Part shown: positions 17,824-26,399 of the stretch, piece by piece
How positions within the stretch are numbered: position 1 is the stretch's first letter
How the letters are laid out: each line of letters begins with the position of its first letter
From: Flexilinea flocculi
Lineage (GTDB): Bacteria > Chloroflexota > Anaerolineae > Anaerolineales > Anaerolineaceae
Length of the DNA: 64,000 nucleotides
Assembly: GCF_001192795.1 (NCBI RefSeq)
Contig: NZ_DF968179.1
Span: 124,001-188,000, forward strand
Direction: 5' to 3'
Made by a program: the position numbers and the translations under genes
The notes under the pieces: generated by a model
Databases searched by the model: none
Told to the model about the DNA's origin: nothing
The model's input: the letters and a program-made list of their open reading frames with translations, nothing else

Positions 17824-20037
17824 ATGAAACAAAAACGAATTGCGTGCATCCTATTCTTCTTTTGTTTGATGGTTGCAGCATTATTCTTAGTGAATTGGGA
17901 TGTCTTTCATTTTTCAGAAATCTTTCAAATCAGCAGGACTTTTTCAGGAGAGATCGATGATAAGGGAGAAAAAATTCTGATTGATGATCTTGTGTTAAAA
18001 ACAGGGTCATATATGGTGACGCTCACGGGAGAAAGCACGGGTCCTGAAAATGTGTACATAATTCGTCAGGATGATAATTCAGTTATTTCTGATCGAATTC
18101 CTGAGGGCAAATTTGCTATCCGGGAGATCATAGAAATAAAGGATACCATTGATCGAATTCAGACGCTTGTCGATTTCGCTTCCGGTTCATCCTCCCTGAC
18201 AATCGACCAAATTGATTTTAAATCCGGGCACGCAGTCTATAAAGAATCCATACTCCGACATGCGGTGATCAGTCTGTTGCTCATCCTTGCTTTTTTGATA
18301 ATCTTCCTCAGAATCTTTTACAGAGCGCTTTATTGCCGTATTTTCAAAAACCTTTCTCAACCTGAAGCTGAAAGGGTTCTGCTGTTTTTGATCTTATTAA
18401 CCATCCTGGTCAGTATTCCTTTTTTCAACCAAAATTATGTTTTCACCAATGATGGCTATTATCACATGATCCGAATTGAGGGAATCAAGGAAAGCCTGAG
18501 TGCCGGACAAATTCCGGCCTGGATTCATCTGTTTGTGTTGAATGATTACGGGTATGGAGAGGGTTTCTATTATCCGGATCTGTTTCTGTATTTGCCGGCT
18601 GTCATTCGACTTTTGGGTTTCAGTGTTCTGACGACCTATAAGCTCTTTATTGCAATCTGTAATTTTCTCAGTTTCCTGAGCATGTATTTTGCTGTCCGCG
18701 GCATGACAAAATCACTTTATGCGGGTCTGCTCTCTGCTATGCTATATGCATTTGCAGCATACAGGCTGATTGATATCTATTATCGCGGTGCTGTCGGAGA
18801 GGTCCTGTCCTTCATATTTATTCCATTTGTTTTTTGGGGGATTTATGAGATTTATCGGGGAGATTGCCGAAAATGGTGGCTTATAACCATCGGATATACC
18901 GGACTGATATTCTCTCACATGATCAGCCTGGCTATTGCGGGTGCCGCTACGCTCGTTTTTGTATTGCTCCATATTTCCAGAACATTGAAAAACAGGCAAA
19001 TTCGAATCGCCTGGTTGAAAGCTTTCATGGCATCCATGGCGCTTTCGGCAATTTTTTGGCTTCCCATGATCGAACAGTTAATAAAAAACGACGTGATCGG
19101 GGATGTCCTTTATTCGACGGTATCCTATACCATCGATTCTGAACGATTATTGTCAGTTTCGGATTTATTTGTCGGATTTGCTCCATGGGATCGCGTGAAG
19201 CCGTTTCTGGGATATCCGTTGTTATTTGTGATTTTTATTGGGATTGGCGCCCGGTTGGTCGAAATTCGAAGAAAATCAACCGATCTTCATTTGTCAAATT
19301 ACCTGTTTTTCTTCGGACTCCTGGCTGCTTTCATGTCTACTGCACTCTTCCCATGGCAATGGTTTGCCTGGTTCTACAACAGAATCCAATTTCCGTGGCG
19401 TATGCTGGTTCTGGCAACACCCTTGCTGGCTGCATCCGGAGGTATTCTGTATGACAGTATATTTGAGAAAAACGAGCGCACAATATTTCTTGCAGCATTG
19501 TTTTGTTTCTGCGCAGCGGTTACCATTCCATTTTTTCATGAGGTTTTGACCAATCGTATCTTTCAAGGCAGCGGGTTTCGATTGGAAAACAACCGTATCA
19601 TGGGAGCGAAGTATCTGCCAATTCGCGCTGATAAAGAGTTTGTTGACAAAAACCGCAACACTGTTTTATCAAGCGATTCATCTTTCCATAACGAGCAATA
19701 TGACCGGTCCGGACTCAATTTTTCAGTGGATTTTCTTATGAGTCCCGCCGATGACCAGAAAGTCACTGTTGAAATTCCACTTCTTTATTATTACGGATAT
19801 CAGGCGAAATTGACCAATTCCGATGGAAAAGAAATCCCTTTGGAAGTTTATCAGGGACCGCATGGATTGACGACAGTGGACATCCAGGGAGTAAATGAAG
19901 GAAAAATCCAGGTTTTCTATGAAAAAACGATACTGCAAAAAATTGCGGAAGGAATCACTTTTCTGTCTGTTGTCTTCATACTTGCAGCAGTTATCCGTAA
20001 AAAAAAATCTGACGAGAGAACGATCGAAAAAGATTGA
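17824..20037 (+). CDS. large membrane protein, YfhO/PTPS-related GT-C type (copy A')
   Basis: 737 residues, a full-length paralogue of the gene at 12056. It has an N-terminal TM helix, a beta-rich exodomain, about ten TM segments, a C-terminal beta domain and a final TM helix. The first-loop motif is NDGYYHMIRIEGI (from Asn209), followed by DYGYGEGFYYPDLFLYLPA-like text shared with copy A. The acidic pair DD of copy A is ND here, which may alter catalysis. Role in surface-glycan assembly is inferred. Confidence 0.75.
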   Translation: MKQKRIACILFFFCLMVAALFLVNWDVFHFSEIFQISRTFSGEIDDKGEKILIDDLVLKTGSYMVTLTGESTGPENVYIIRQDDNSVISDRIPEGKFAIREIIEIKDTIDRIQTLVDFASGSSSLTIDQIDFKSGHAVYKESILRHAVISLLLILAFLIIFLRIFYRALYCRIFKNLSQPEAERVLLFLILLTILVSIPFFNQNYVFTNDGYYHMIRIEGIKESLSAGQIPAWIHLFVLNDYGYGEGFYYPDLFLYLPAVIRLLGFSVLTTYKLFIAICNFLSFLSMYFAVRGMTKSLYAGLLSAMLYAFAAYRLIDIYYRGAVGEVLSFIFIPFVFWGIYEIYRGDCRKWWLITIGYTGLIFSHMISLAIAGAATLVFVLLHISRTLKNRQIRIAWLKAFMASMALSAIFWLPMIEQLIKNDVIGDVLYSTVSYTIDSERLLSVSDLFVGFAPWDRVKPFLGYPLLFVIFIGIGARLVEIRRKSTDLHLSNYLFFFGLLAAFMSTALFPWQWFAWFYNRIQFPWRMLVLATPLLAASGGILYDSIFEKNERTIFLAALFCFCAAVTIPFFHEVLTNRIFQGSGFRLENNRIMGAKYLPIRADKEFVDKNRNTVLSSDSSFHNEQYDRSGLNFSVDFLMSPADDQKVTVEIPLLYYYGYQAKLTNSDGKEIPLEVYQGPHGLTTVDIQGVNEGKIQVFYEKTILQKIAEGITFLSVVFILAAVIRKKKSDERTIEKD

Positions 20038-20072
20038 TCAGAGACTTTCTTAAATACTTGAAAGATTGAACA

Positions 20073-20100
20073 GCGAATCTCTGATTCTGGCTTTTTATTT
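20073..20100 (+). terminator. probable intrinsic terminator
   Basis: A short stem, GAATC/GATTC extended by AGC/GCT with a bulge, is followed by TTTTTATTTT 35 bases after the membrane-protein stop. Confidence 0.5.
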
Positions 20101-20164
20101 TAATGCAATATTTTTATATAATGGATGAAAGAAATAACGACTTGGATAGTATTTCGTACATAAC

Positions 20165-20288
20165 CAGCAATTCAAAAAATGGAGAAGATTCTTTGTTGTT
20201 GTGATGTTTTTTTGTGAAGCGCAAAAACATCACAACAACAAGTTATTTCCGATTGATTCAAATACCAAGTTGATATTTCGAATTACTG
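20165..20288 (+). mobile_element. complete MITE-like element, type copy
   Basis: 124 bp with ends CAGCAATTCAAAA and ATTTCGAATTACTG. Perfect direct repeats GTACATAAC flank it at 20156-20164 and 20289-20297. The hairpin arms TTGTTGTTGTGATGTTTTT and the exact complement enclose a short tip. This is the cleanest forward copy. Confidence 0.9.
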
Positions 20289-20319
20289 GTACATAACATG
20301 GTGAGGAAAAATCATATCT

Positions 20320-21507
20320 ATGACAAATAAAAAATACCGAACCGCTGCAATCATCTGTATCGCGATTCTTATAGTTTATGATGGCTTGCAACTCTATCAG
20401 GCTCCATTAGATACCTATACCTGGACAGAATTGCTGATCAATTATGCTGCAGGCTTCATCCGCCGCGGTCTGATCGGAAAAATCGCCTACTGGGTTTCGC
20501 CTTACATTTCCGTGAAATTCTTTTTGTCTGCTTTGATCACCATATCGTATCTTCTCCATTTGTTTATTTATGCAAAAATCACACGTAAAATTGACACTTT
20601 CATTTGGATGTCTTTTCTATTATCTCCGGCAGCTTTTTTGTTCCCGATCTATGATTTTGCTGCATTTGGCAGAAAAGATGTTTTTCTAATTCTGATATTT
20701 TTTCTGTCGATCCTCCTGATTCTTAAAAGAGTCAATTTGCTGCTGACGTTGGCATTAGTGCTGATTCTTAATGAGATCGGTGTTCTGATCCATGAATATG
20801 CATTGTTTTTCTTCCCATTTGTCCTCGTTCTGATTCTGATCGGTTATCGAGATCAGTCACCGAAATTATTGCTGCTGACGGTTGTGCTTGGAGTCGTTTT
20901 CATGATCGGGAATCTTGCCGGTTTATATGCCTTATCCAGACAATACTATTCGTTGGATCTGATCGCTGAGTCGTGGCAGGGATTAATCAAAGACTACGAT
21001 CTCACACCGCAAAGCGGCGCTTTTGGCTGGATGGGTGTTCCGCTGAAGGAAGGTTTACAGCCGGAATTCGACAAGCTTTCATTTCCGCGGACATTTTTCT
21101 CTTATGCAGCTGGGTTTCTCCTTTCCTTGATTCCCGCATTCTTGCTGAACGAACGCTATCAGATTCTGAATATCGTGGAAAAGGCATATGCGGACCAAAA
21201 ATGGAAATTTACCGGTTTTGGATTGCTCCTTTTATCTTCTGCTGCGGTCTTTGTTTTCAGTTCGGATTGGGGCAGGCTGATGTATTTATTCACATTCCAT
21301 CTATTTATCAGCCTGATTGTGCTCAAGGAATTATTCGGATGTGAAGACACCATAACAGAAAATGCTTCCCATAGCTCCTATGCGAAAATTATTTTAATTG
21401 TGTTCATTTTTTTGTATGCTTCAACCTGGTATGTCAAACATTATGTGGACGGTGATCACATTGCGTTGCAGCAGGGGCTGTTATTCCGGATATTTGAATG
21501 GTTGTAA
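20320..21507 (+). CDS. polytopic membrane protein of unknown function
   Basis: 395 residues with about ten hydrophobic segments and short loops. The first loop holds NYAAGFIRRGLIG, a motif recurring in uncharacterised membrane proteins near polysaccharide genes. The ATG has GAGGAAAA upstream. It probably takes part in surface-glycan assembly like its neighbours, by context only. No catalytic residues were recognised. Confidence 0.65.
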   Translation: MTNKKYRTAAIICIAILIVYDGLQLYQAPLDTYTWTELLINYAAGFIRRGLIGKIAYWVSPYISVKFFLSALITISYLLHLFIYAKITRKIDTFIWMSFLLSPAAFLFPIYDFAAFGRKDVFLILIFFLSILLILKRVNLLLTLALVLILNEIGVLIHEYALFFFPFVLVLILIGYRDQSPKLLLLTVVLGVVFMIGNLAGLYALSRQYYSLDLIAESWQGLIKDYDLTPQSGAFGWMGVPLKEGLQPEFDKLSFPRTFFSYAAGFLLSLIPAFLLNERYQILNIVEKAYADQKWKFTGFGLLLLSSAAVFVFSSDWGRLMYLFTFHLFISLIVLKELFGCEDTITENASHSSYAKIILIVFIFLYASTWYVKHYVDGDHIALQQGLLFRIFEWL

Positions 21508-21531
21508 TTTGAGCGAATTGATAATAAAGCA

Positions 21532-23085
21532 TCACTCTATTAATGAATAGACAGTTTTGATGTGGGGACTTTCCAAGCTTTTCAATTCATAGTTTTCGCT
21601 GATATACGTCAAAAACTCTTCGATAGAATCTTCAACATGTTCACAGCCAATATAATAAGGCTTTTCACCAGTTGGTAAACCATAATTACTCGTTTCAAGA
21701 ATAAGTTTGGGCTTTCTTTCCTTAACGCCTGATACAAATTCTTGCCACATTTCTTTTGTTACAAAATCACATTGAGTTAAAGGAAACATATAAGTATAAC
21801 GAGTCGGACTTTTTCTACCGGATGTGACATAATATTGTGCTGCTGCTCCCCATACTAAGATTGTGTCATTTTGATCAGAGTTTTCGATAATAAATTTTGT
21901 TTCAGGAGAAATATAGGTTTGTTTAAAAAAACTAAGATTATAAATTTTTGACCAATTATCTTTTATGATGTTCAATTGATTTTGGGTCGTTGCTCCAAAA
22001 AGTAAAATAAAACAGAAAAGCATTACACTACTTGAAAAGATTCCAATATGTAAGTGTTTTCTCCATTTCCCGATTAAGTAATTAATAACAAAAATGATAA
22101 TCATCATAAAATATACAGGTAGTATTCCGAGATAATATGGATTTTCTCTTCCAGATAAGCTGGAAAATAATAATTCAATTGGAAATGATATTGCTAATAT
22201 CTTGTAACAAGAAAATATTTCACTATTATCAATTGTGTCAACTTTTATTTCTTCTAACAAAAAGGCTGAAAGTATAAACCCTGAAAAAATAATTATAAGC
22301 AGCGGTATTCCAAAACTATTTGTCAGATTGTTACAGAGGCTAATTCCCATCAGAAATGGATTATGAGTTCCTGACGAGTAAAAAAAATTGTAATGAAAAA
22401 ATTGTTCAAAAAAATCAGATAATGCCTTTTTTTGAACAAGATAAATTAGGGAAACCGCTATGGGTACGATTGCTCCAAAGGTAAAAAAGATAATATTTTT
22501 AGTTATTTTTTTATTTTGAAAACATTCGATTAGTAAACTAATTAATAAAACGACCCAATAAATGGTGTTATTAGGCCGCATGAGAAAAACAATAGCAAAA
22601 AGTACTCCAATAAATCCAAAAGGTAATGGTTTCTTTTTCTTTTTTCCAATCAGAAAAAGTGCAATACTTATCATAAGGAAAAAAGAAGTAAACAGTTCAG
22701 TTCGATTTCCATATAATACTTTATTTTCTGTAAGTAAGAAAATCAGAAATCCAGCACTGATAGCAGTAAGCGGAATATCTTTTGATAAGATCCAAAATAG
22801 AAATAAGATAGAAGAAGCCAATAAGAAAGTCAGTAAATAGAATAATCCCCAAAGGGTTGAAGGATGAATTAATATGGCTAATTCATTTAAGAAATATATA
22901 AAAGGACCTTTATGATCCCATGAGTCGATATACGGGGCTCCCCCTTCAATCATCTCGTTTGCAGTATAAAGAAAAACTGCAGAATCTTGTCCAAGTTCGT
23001 AATTATTTGGATTTATTTTCAGCATAAAAATAATTGAAAACAAAACAAATATGAGCAGAAAAAGAATTTTTATAATTTTTTGCAT
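21532..23085 (-). CDS. GT39/ArnT-like membrane glycosyltransferase
   Basis: About 517 residues from the ATG at 23085. The open frame extends to a TTG at 23166, inside a repeat fragment, which is less likely. The first loop has YELGQDSAVFLYTANEM and DSWDHKGPFIYFLN, the acidic and DHKGP features of the GT39 superfamily. About eleven TM segments and a C-terminal extracytoplasmic domain follow. It converges on the preceding gene and is strikingly AT-rich compared with its neighbours, which suggests separate acquisition. Confidence 0.75.
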   Translation of the reverse strand: MQKIIKILFLLIFVLFSIIFMLKINPNNYELGQDSAVFLYTANEMIEGGAPYIDSWDHKGPFIYFLNELAILIHPSTLWGLFYLLTFLLASSILFLFWILSKDIPLTAISAGFLIFLLTENKVLYGNRTELFTSFFLMISIALFLIGKKKKKPLPFGFIGVLFAIVFLMRPNNTIYWVVLLISLLIECFQNKKITKNIIFFTFGAIVPIAVSLIYLVQKKALSDFFEQFFHYNFFYSSGTHNPFLMGISLCNNLTNSFGIPLLIIIFSGFILSAFLLEEIKVDTIDNSEIFSCYKILAISFPIELLFSSLSGRENPYYLGILPVYFMMIIIFVINYLIGKWRKHLHIGIFSSSVMLFCFILLFGATTQNQLNIIKDNWSKIYNLSFFKQTYISPETKFIIENSDQNDTILVWGAAAQYYVTSGRKSPTRYTYMFPLTQCDFVTKEMWQEFVSGVKERKPKLILETSNYGLPTGEKPYYIGCEHVEDSIEEFLTYISENYELKSLESPHIKTVYSLIE

Positions 23086-23160
23086 CGTTTTATAACATTC
23101 GTGGATGAGATCTACTAATGTATGAATTGTAATACTATTATTTTGACTTAGTATTGTTTT

Positions 23161-23250
23161 CAGCAATTCAAAATATGGAATGGATTAAAAGTTTTTGTTT
23201 TTTTATTGATTTGTTCCGTTATTTAAGGATTTACTAATTCACATGCTGTC
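23161..23250 (+). repeat. degraded fragment of the dispersed element
   Basis: CAGCAATTCAAAATATGG followed by a GGATTAAAAG stretch resembles the left end of the full copies. The hairpin and right end are not recognisable. Confidence 0.4.
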
Positions 23251-23320
23251 ATCGATCGAAATCAATGCTTTCAGATTCTTAACCCGAAAATTAGTATTCA
23301 TGATAAAATAACGCCGATAT

Positions 23321-23393
23321 GCCTCCATCGTCTAGCGGCCCAGGACGTGGCCCTCTCAAGGCCAAAACGAGGATTCGAATTCCTCTGGAGGCG
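23321..23393 (+). tRNA. tRNA-Glu (CUC)
   Basis: The acceptor stem GCCTCCA/TGGAGGC, D arm GTCT/GGAC, anticodon stem TGGCC/GGCCA with loop CTCTCAA (anticodon CUC) and T arm GAGGA-TTCGAAT-TCCTC all fold. The 3' CCA is not encoded. A hairpin terminator follows. Confidence 0.93.
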
Positions 23394-23412
23394 CCTTCTC
23401 AATCAATATGGT

Positions 23413-23444
23413 AAAAAAAAAGGAATCGCGCATTCCTTTTTTTG
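23413..23444. terminator. bidirectional terminator after tRNA-Glu and the LysE-type gene
   Basis: AAAAAAAGGAAT and ATTCCTTTTTTT pair around a short CGCGC loop. T-runs on both strands suit the tRNA on plus and the exporter gene on minus. Confidence 0.8.
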
Positions 23445-23479
23445 TTGCCTTTTTTTATTTTTGGTATCGTCTATCCCGA

Positions 23480-24058
23480 TTACAGGAAAAGCGAAACAGC
23501 ACAGTAGATCAACAGGATTGCCAAAATCCCGTTGATGAGTTTTGCGTGATTTTTAAAAAGCTGCGCGAACACAGATCCAAAAATTGCCCAGCAGAGCGTG
23601 CTGGAAAATCCAACAAATGCAAGCAGCACGGCAAAACCGGTCAATACCGGCAGTGAGCTGTAGGACGGCAGAAAATAGGTCGACATGGATGTGATCCCGT
23701 AAATATAAATTTTTGGATTGATGAACTGTAACAAAAAACCGGAGAGGAACGTGGCGTCCTTTCCGTTCCGCGCACTGATTTCCGAAGAACTTTTCCATGT
23801 CTTCCAGGCAAGCCACAGAATATATCCGGCTCCAAGGATCAGCATCAGCGGTTTGATTCTCGGAATCAGACGCAGCATTGTGGCGCTGAACAGCGTACAG
23901 AGAATCATGACGATGGAGAACCCGCAGAAGATCCCCAGATTGTACGGGTAACTTTTTCGAAGGCCATAGCGGCTCGCGTTGCTCATGGAGATGATATTGT
24001 TGGGACCAGGGGTGAACGCTGTGACAAACATGTAAGTGAAGAAAGCATAGATGTTCAT
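23480..24058 (-). CDS. LysE/RhtB family exporter
   Basis: 192 residues with six predicted TM helices. The family signature GPNNIISMSNASRYGLRKS lies after the first helix, and a Pro-containing NPKIYIYG stretch lies in the second half. These proteins export amino acids or related metabolites through the cytoplasmic membrane. Substrate cannot be read from the sequence. It is divergent from the ROK operon that follows. Confidence 0.85.
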   Translation of the reverse strand: MNIYAFFTYMFVTAFTPGPNNIISMSNASRYGLRKSYPYNLGIFCGFSIVMILCTLFSATMLRLIPRIKPLMLILGAGYILWLAWKTWKSSSEISARNGKDATFLSGFLLQFINPKIYIYGITSMSTYFLPSYSSLPVLTGFAVLLAFVGFSSTLCWAIFGSVFAQLFKNHAKLINGILAILLIYCAVSLFL

Positions 24059-24202
24059 GATGACCGAATTTTAAATGAAATTAATGAATTTTCTCTTATT
24101 TCAAAGAAGTCCTTTCCAAATTTTGAATTGGAAATTTATCAGTCAGGAGTAATGTCATTTTTTATTGATGATGTTCTGCTATTTTATTTTTTAAATATTC
24201 GA

Positions 24203-24234
24203 TACAATATTAGTTAATAAAGTTTATTAACTAA
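24203..24234 (+). promoter_or_regulatory. promoter -10 and palindromic operator of the ROK operon
   Basis: A perfect 25-bp palindrome (24210-24234) has 12-bp arms beginning TTAGTTAA around a single central G. It begins two bases after a TACAAT -10 box (24203-24208) and lies 18 bp upstream of the ROK gene. Known ROK repressors of the XylR type bind palindromes with TTAGTTT-like half-sites. Autoregulation is inferred. Confidence 0.75.
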
Positions 24235-24252
24235 TTAGGGAGGAGTATTCTC

Positions 24253-25359
24253 TTGAAAAGCGGCAACCCGCAATTGATCCGACAATACAACCAGGATACG
24301 ATCAAGAATCTGATCTTTGAGAAAGGTCCGATCACAAAGACTATGATCGCCAATCTGACGAGTTTGAGTGTTCCGACTGTCAATAAAATTGTTGATGATT
24401 TGGAGGCTTCGGGATTGGTGTGTCAGGATGCGGAAATCGAAGGAAATATCGGAAGAAAAGCCAAGTCTTATAAGATCAACAAGGATGCTGAAAACTTTAT
24501 TGTGTTTTTCTTTCTGCGCGGCTGTTTTAATGCCATGCTGACAGATTATTTTGGCAACAAGATTGCAGAAAAGAAGATCGAGATTTTTGACAGCAAGTCT
24601 TCATTCAAAGAGTCTTTTGGCGCAGTTTGCCAGGCTATCGATGAGTTTCTAAAGATACGGCCTATTGAGAAGATCAGCGCAATTGGATTGGGTATTCCTG
24701 GTATAGTCAACGAGGCTGGTGTCGTCTCACAAATTCCCTCCATTCCATCCTGGGATGGGATTATCTTGAAAGATCAGCTTTCAGAACGCTATCCTGTACC
24801 GGTATACGTAGAAAATGATGTAAAGCTCATGACGGTTGGTTATTTTCATAAAGAGTTAATCAGTCGATATGAGAATATGGTCTTGCTATATATTTCTGAA
24901 GGTCTGGGTGCTGGAATCATAATCAACCGTAAACTGTATAAAGGATTTAAATGTTTTGCGGGAGAATACGGTTACATGTTAATCGATGGCAGCTACACAC
25001 AAAAAACGCTTAGCAGCTATGGCAGCCTTGAAATCACCCTCAAGCGATATGTAGAAAAGTTTGAAAAAGGCCAAATTCTTACTGAAGCGGAAAAAGACGA
25101 ATATTATAACCTGATCGCGGCTATCATTACGAATTTCAGCGTTGTCTTAAATCCTGAAGCAATTGCTATACGTGGTTCTGCAGTAGACAGGGCAGCAATC
25201 GGCCTGATCAGAGAAAAAGTTGAAAGAATGATTCCAAAGGTTTGTGTACCAGAAATGGTACTTTTAACAAATGATGATTATGGATTCAATGGCGTGATTA
25301 ATTTCTGTCAAGCCAGTGTTACCTCAAAGATCAGCGTTGTCGATCAGAAAGGTATTTGA
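24253..25359 (+). CDS. ROK-family transcriptional repressor
   Basis: 368 residues. An N-terminal winged helix (about 15-70) includes the recognition stretch SLSVPTVNKIVDDLEASG. The ROK sugar-kinase fold follows with GLGIPGIVN and the GLGAGIIINRKLYKG-type loop. The zinc-binding CxCGxxGC cluster of ROK kinases is absent (only SSYGSLE remains), as in some ROK regulators. The start is TTG at 24253 with an excellent GGGAGGAG site. It should sense a sugar and repress the operon through the adjacent palindrome. Confidence 0.88.
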   Translation: MKSGNPQLIRQYNQDTIKNLIFEKGPITKTMIANLTSLSVPTVNKIVDDLEASGLVCQDAEIEGNIGRKAKSYKINKDAENFIVFFFLRGCFNAMLTDYFGNKIAEKKIEIFDSKSSFKESFGAVCQAIDEFLKIRPIEKISAIGLGIPGIVNEAGVVSQIPSIPSWDGIILKDQLSERYPVPVYVENDVKLMTVGYFHKELISRYENMVLLYISEGLGAGIIINRKLYKGFKCFAGEYGYMLIDGSYTQKTLSSYGSLEITLKRYVEKFEKGQILTEAEKDEYYNLIAAIITNFSVVLNPEAIAIRGSAVDRAAIGLIREKVERMIPKVCVPEMVLLTNDDYGFNGVINFCQASVTSKISVVDQKGI

Positions 25360-25362
25360 AGC

Positions 25363-26358
25363 ATGACAGATACAACTCATCAAGCAGATAATCGACATTT
25401 TCTTATCTCTGTTGACGGAGGCGGAACCAAGACTGAGATTTGCATCTATGATCTTTTGACGGAGAAGAGTGTCAGCAGTTTCTGGGGCGGTGCGAATTAT
25501 AAAGTCCTTGGCATAGAGACTGTGCGCAGCAACCTGGCAGAAGGATTGACAGGAGTTTGCAAGGATCTAGGTATCGTGTTAGATGATATTGCACTTTGTC
25601 TGTTGGGTGTCTCGGGCTATGACACGGAAGAGGACAAAGATATTTATGAAACGATGATGGTGAATTTTGGTTTTGATACCTCACGCATTGTGATCTGTAA
25701 TGATTCGGAATTGATCTTTCGCGGGCTCGTTGATGAGCCTGGACTTTGTATCGTTGCGGGTACTGGATCGATCGTTTTTGGCTTTTCAGATGATGGCAGG
25801 AAGATACGGGCAGGCGGCTGGGGTGCACCGCTTAGCGATCAGGGGTCAGGTTATTGGATCGGTGCAGAGATTTTCAGACGATATTTGGATTGGTTTGACG
25901 GAATTGAAAAATGGAATGAGATCTTTTTTGAGATCGAACAGCTCTATGGCAGACAGGATCCGCAAAACATCGCTGCGAAACTCGCCTGTATGGATTATTC
26001 TGAGGTGGCATCGTTTGCAAGAATCGTCATGGACACGGCGAACCGTGGAAATCAACTTTGCTGTGAAATCGTCAGTAATGCGGCAGAAATCATTTCAAAA
26101 TTGGTTATTTCGGTTTATTCCAGACTCTCTTTGAAAAAAATCGATCAGGTCAGTATCGTTGAAGTAGGAAGTTTGTTTCGCGACCAATACTTCGAGGGAA
26201 AAATACAGCAGAATATTCTGTCATTTATCAGTCCGATTAGAGTGCGCTTTTTGAAAAGCGCCAGCACACCAGCCGAAAGTGGTATCCAATATGCAAAAAG
26301 ACTCTATCACGAACGGTTTGGAAAAAATGGTAAGAAAGAGCAGAAAATATTTGGTTAG
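25363..26358 (+). CDS. BadF/BadG family kinase, N-acetylglucosamine-kinase-like
   Basis: 331 residues of the ASKHA fold. Phosphate-1 motif SVDGGGTKTEICIYD is at residues 15-29, followed by LLGVSGYDTEEDK and the adenosine region VAGTGSIVFG. GGWGAPLSDQGSGYWIG is the typical BadF/GlcNAc-kinase signature. It probably phosphorylates an imported (amino)sugar. It starts 3 bp after the repressor stop, clearly co-transcribed. Confidence 0.85.
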   Translation: MTDTTHQADNRHFLISVDGGGTKTEICIYDLLTEKSVSSFWGGANYKVLGIETVRSNLAEGLTGVCKDLGIVLDDIALCLLGVSGYDTEEDKDIYETMMVNFGFDTSRIVICNDSELIFRGLVDEPGLCIVAGTGSIVFGFSDDGRKIRAGGWGAPLSDQGSGYWIGAEIFRRYLDWFDGIEKWNEIFFEIEQLYGRQDPQNIAAKLACMDYSEVASFARIVMDTANRGNQLCCEIVSNAAEIISKLVISVYSRLSLKKIDQVSIVEVGSLFRDQYFEGKIQQNILSFISPIRVRFLKSASTPAESGIQYAKRLYHERFGKNGKKEQKIFG

Positions 26359-26399
26359 ATGGATTATGTCTGCTTTGAAAATAAAAAAAGGAGTGAAAG

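Noticed and set aside
20165-20288. Treating the hairpin elements simply as intrinsic terminators
   Set aside because: Some may terminate, but the 9-bp flanking duplications, fixed length, inverted ends and copies upstream of genes require a mobile-element explanation.
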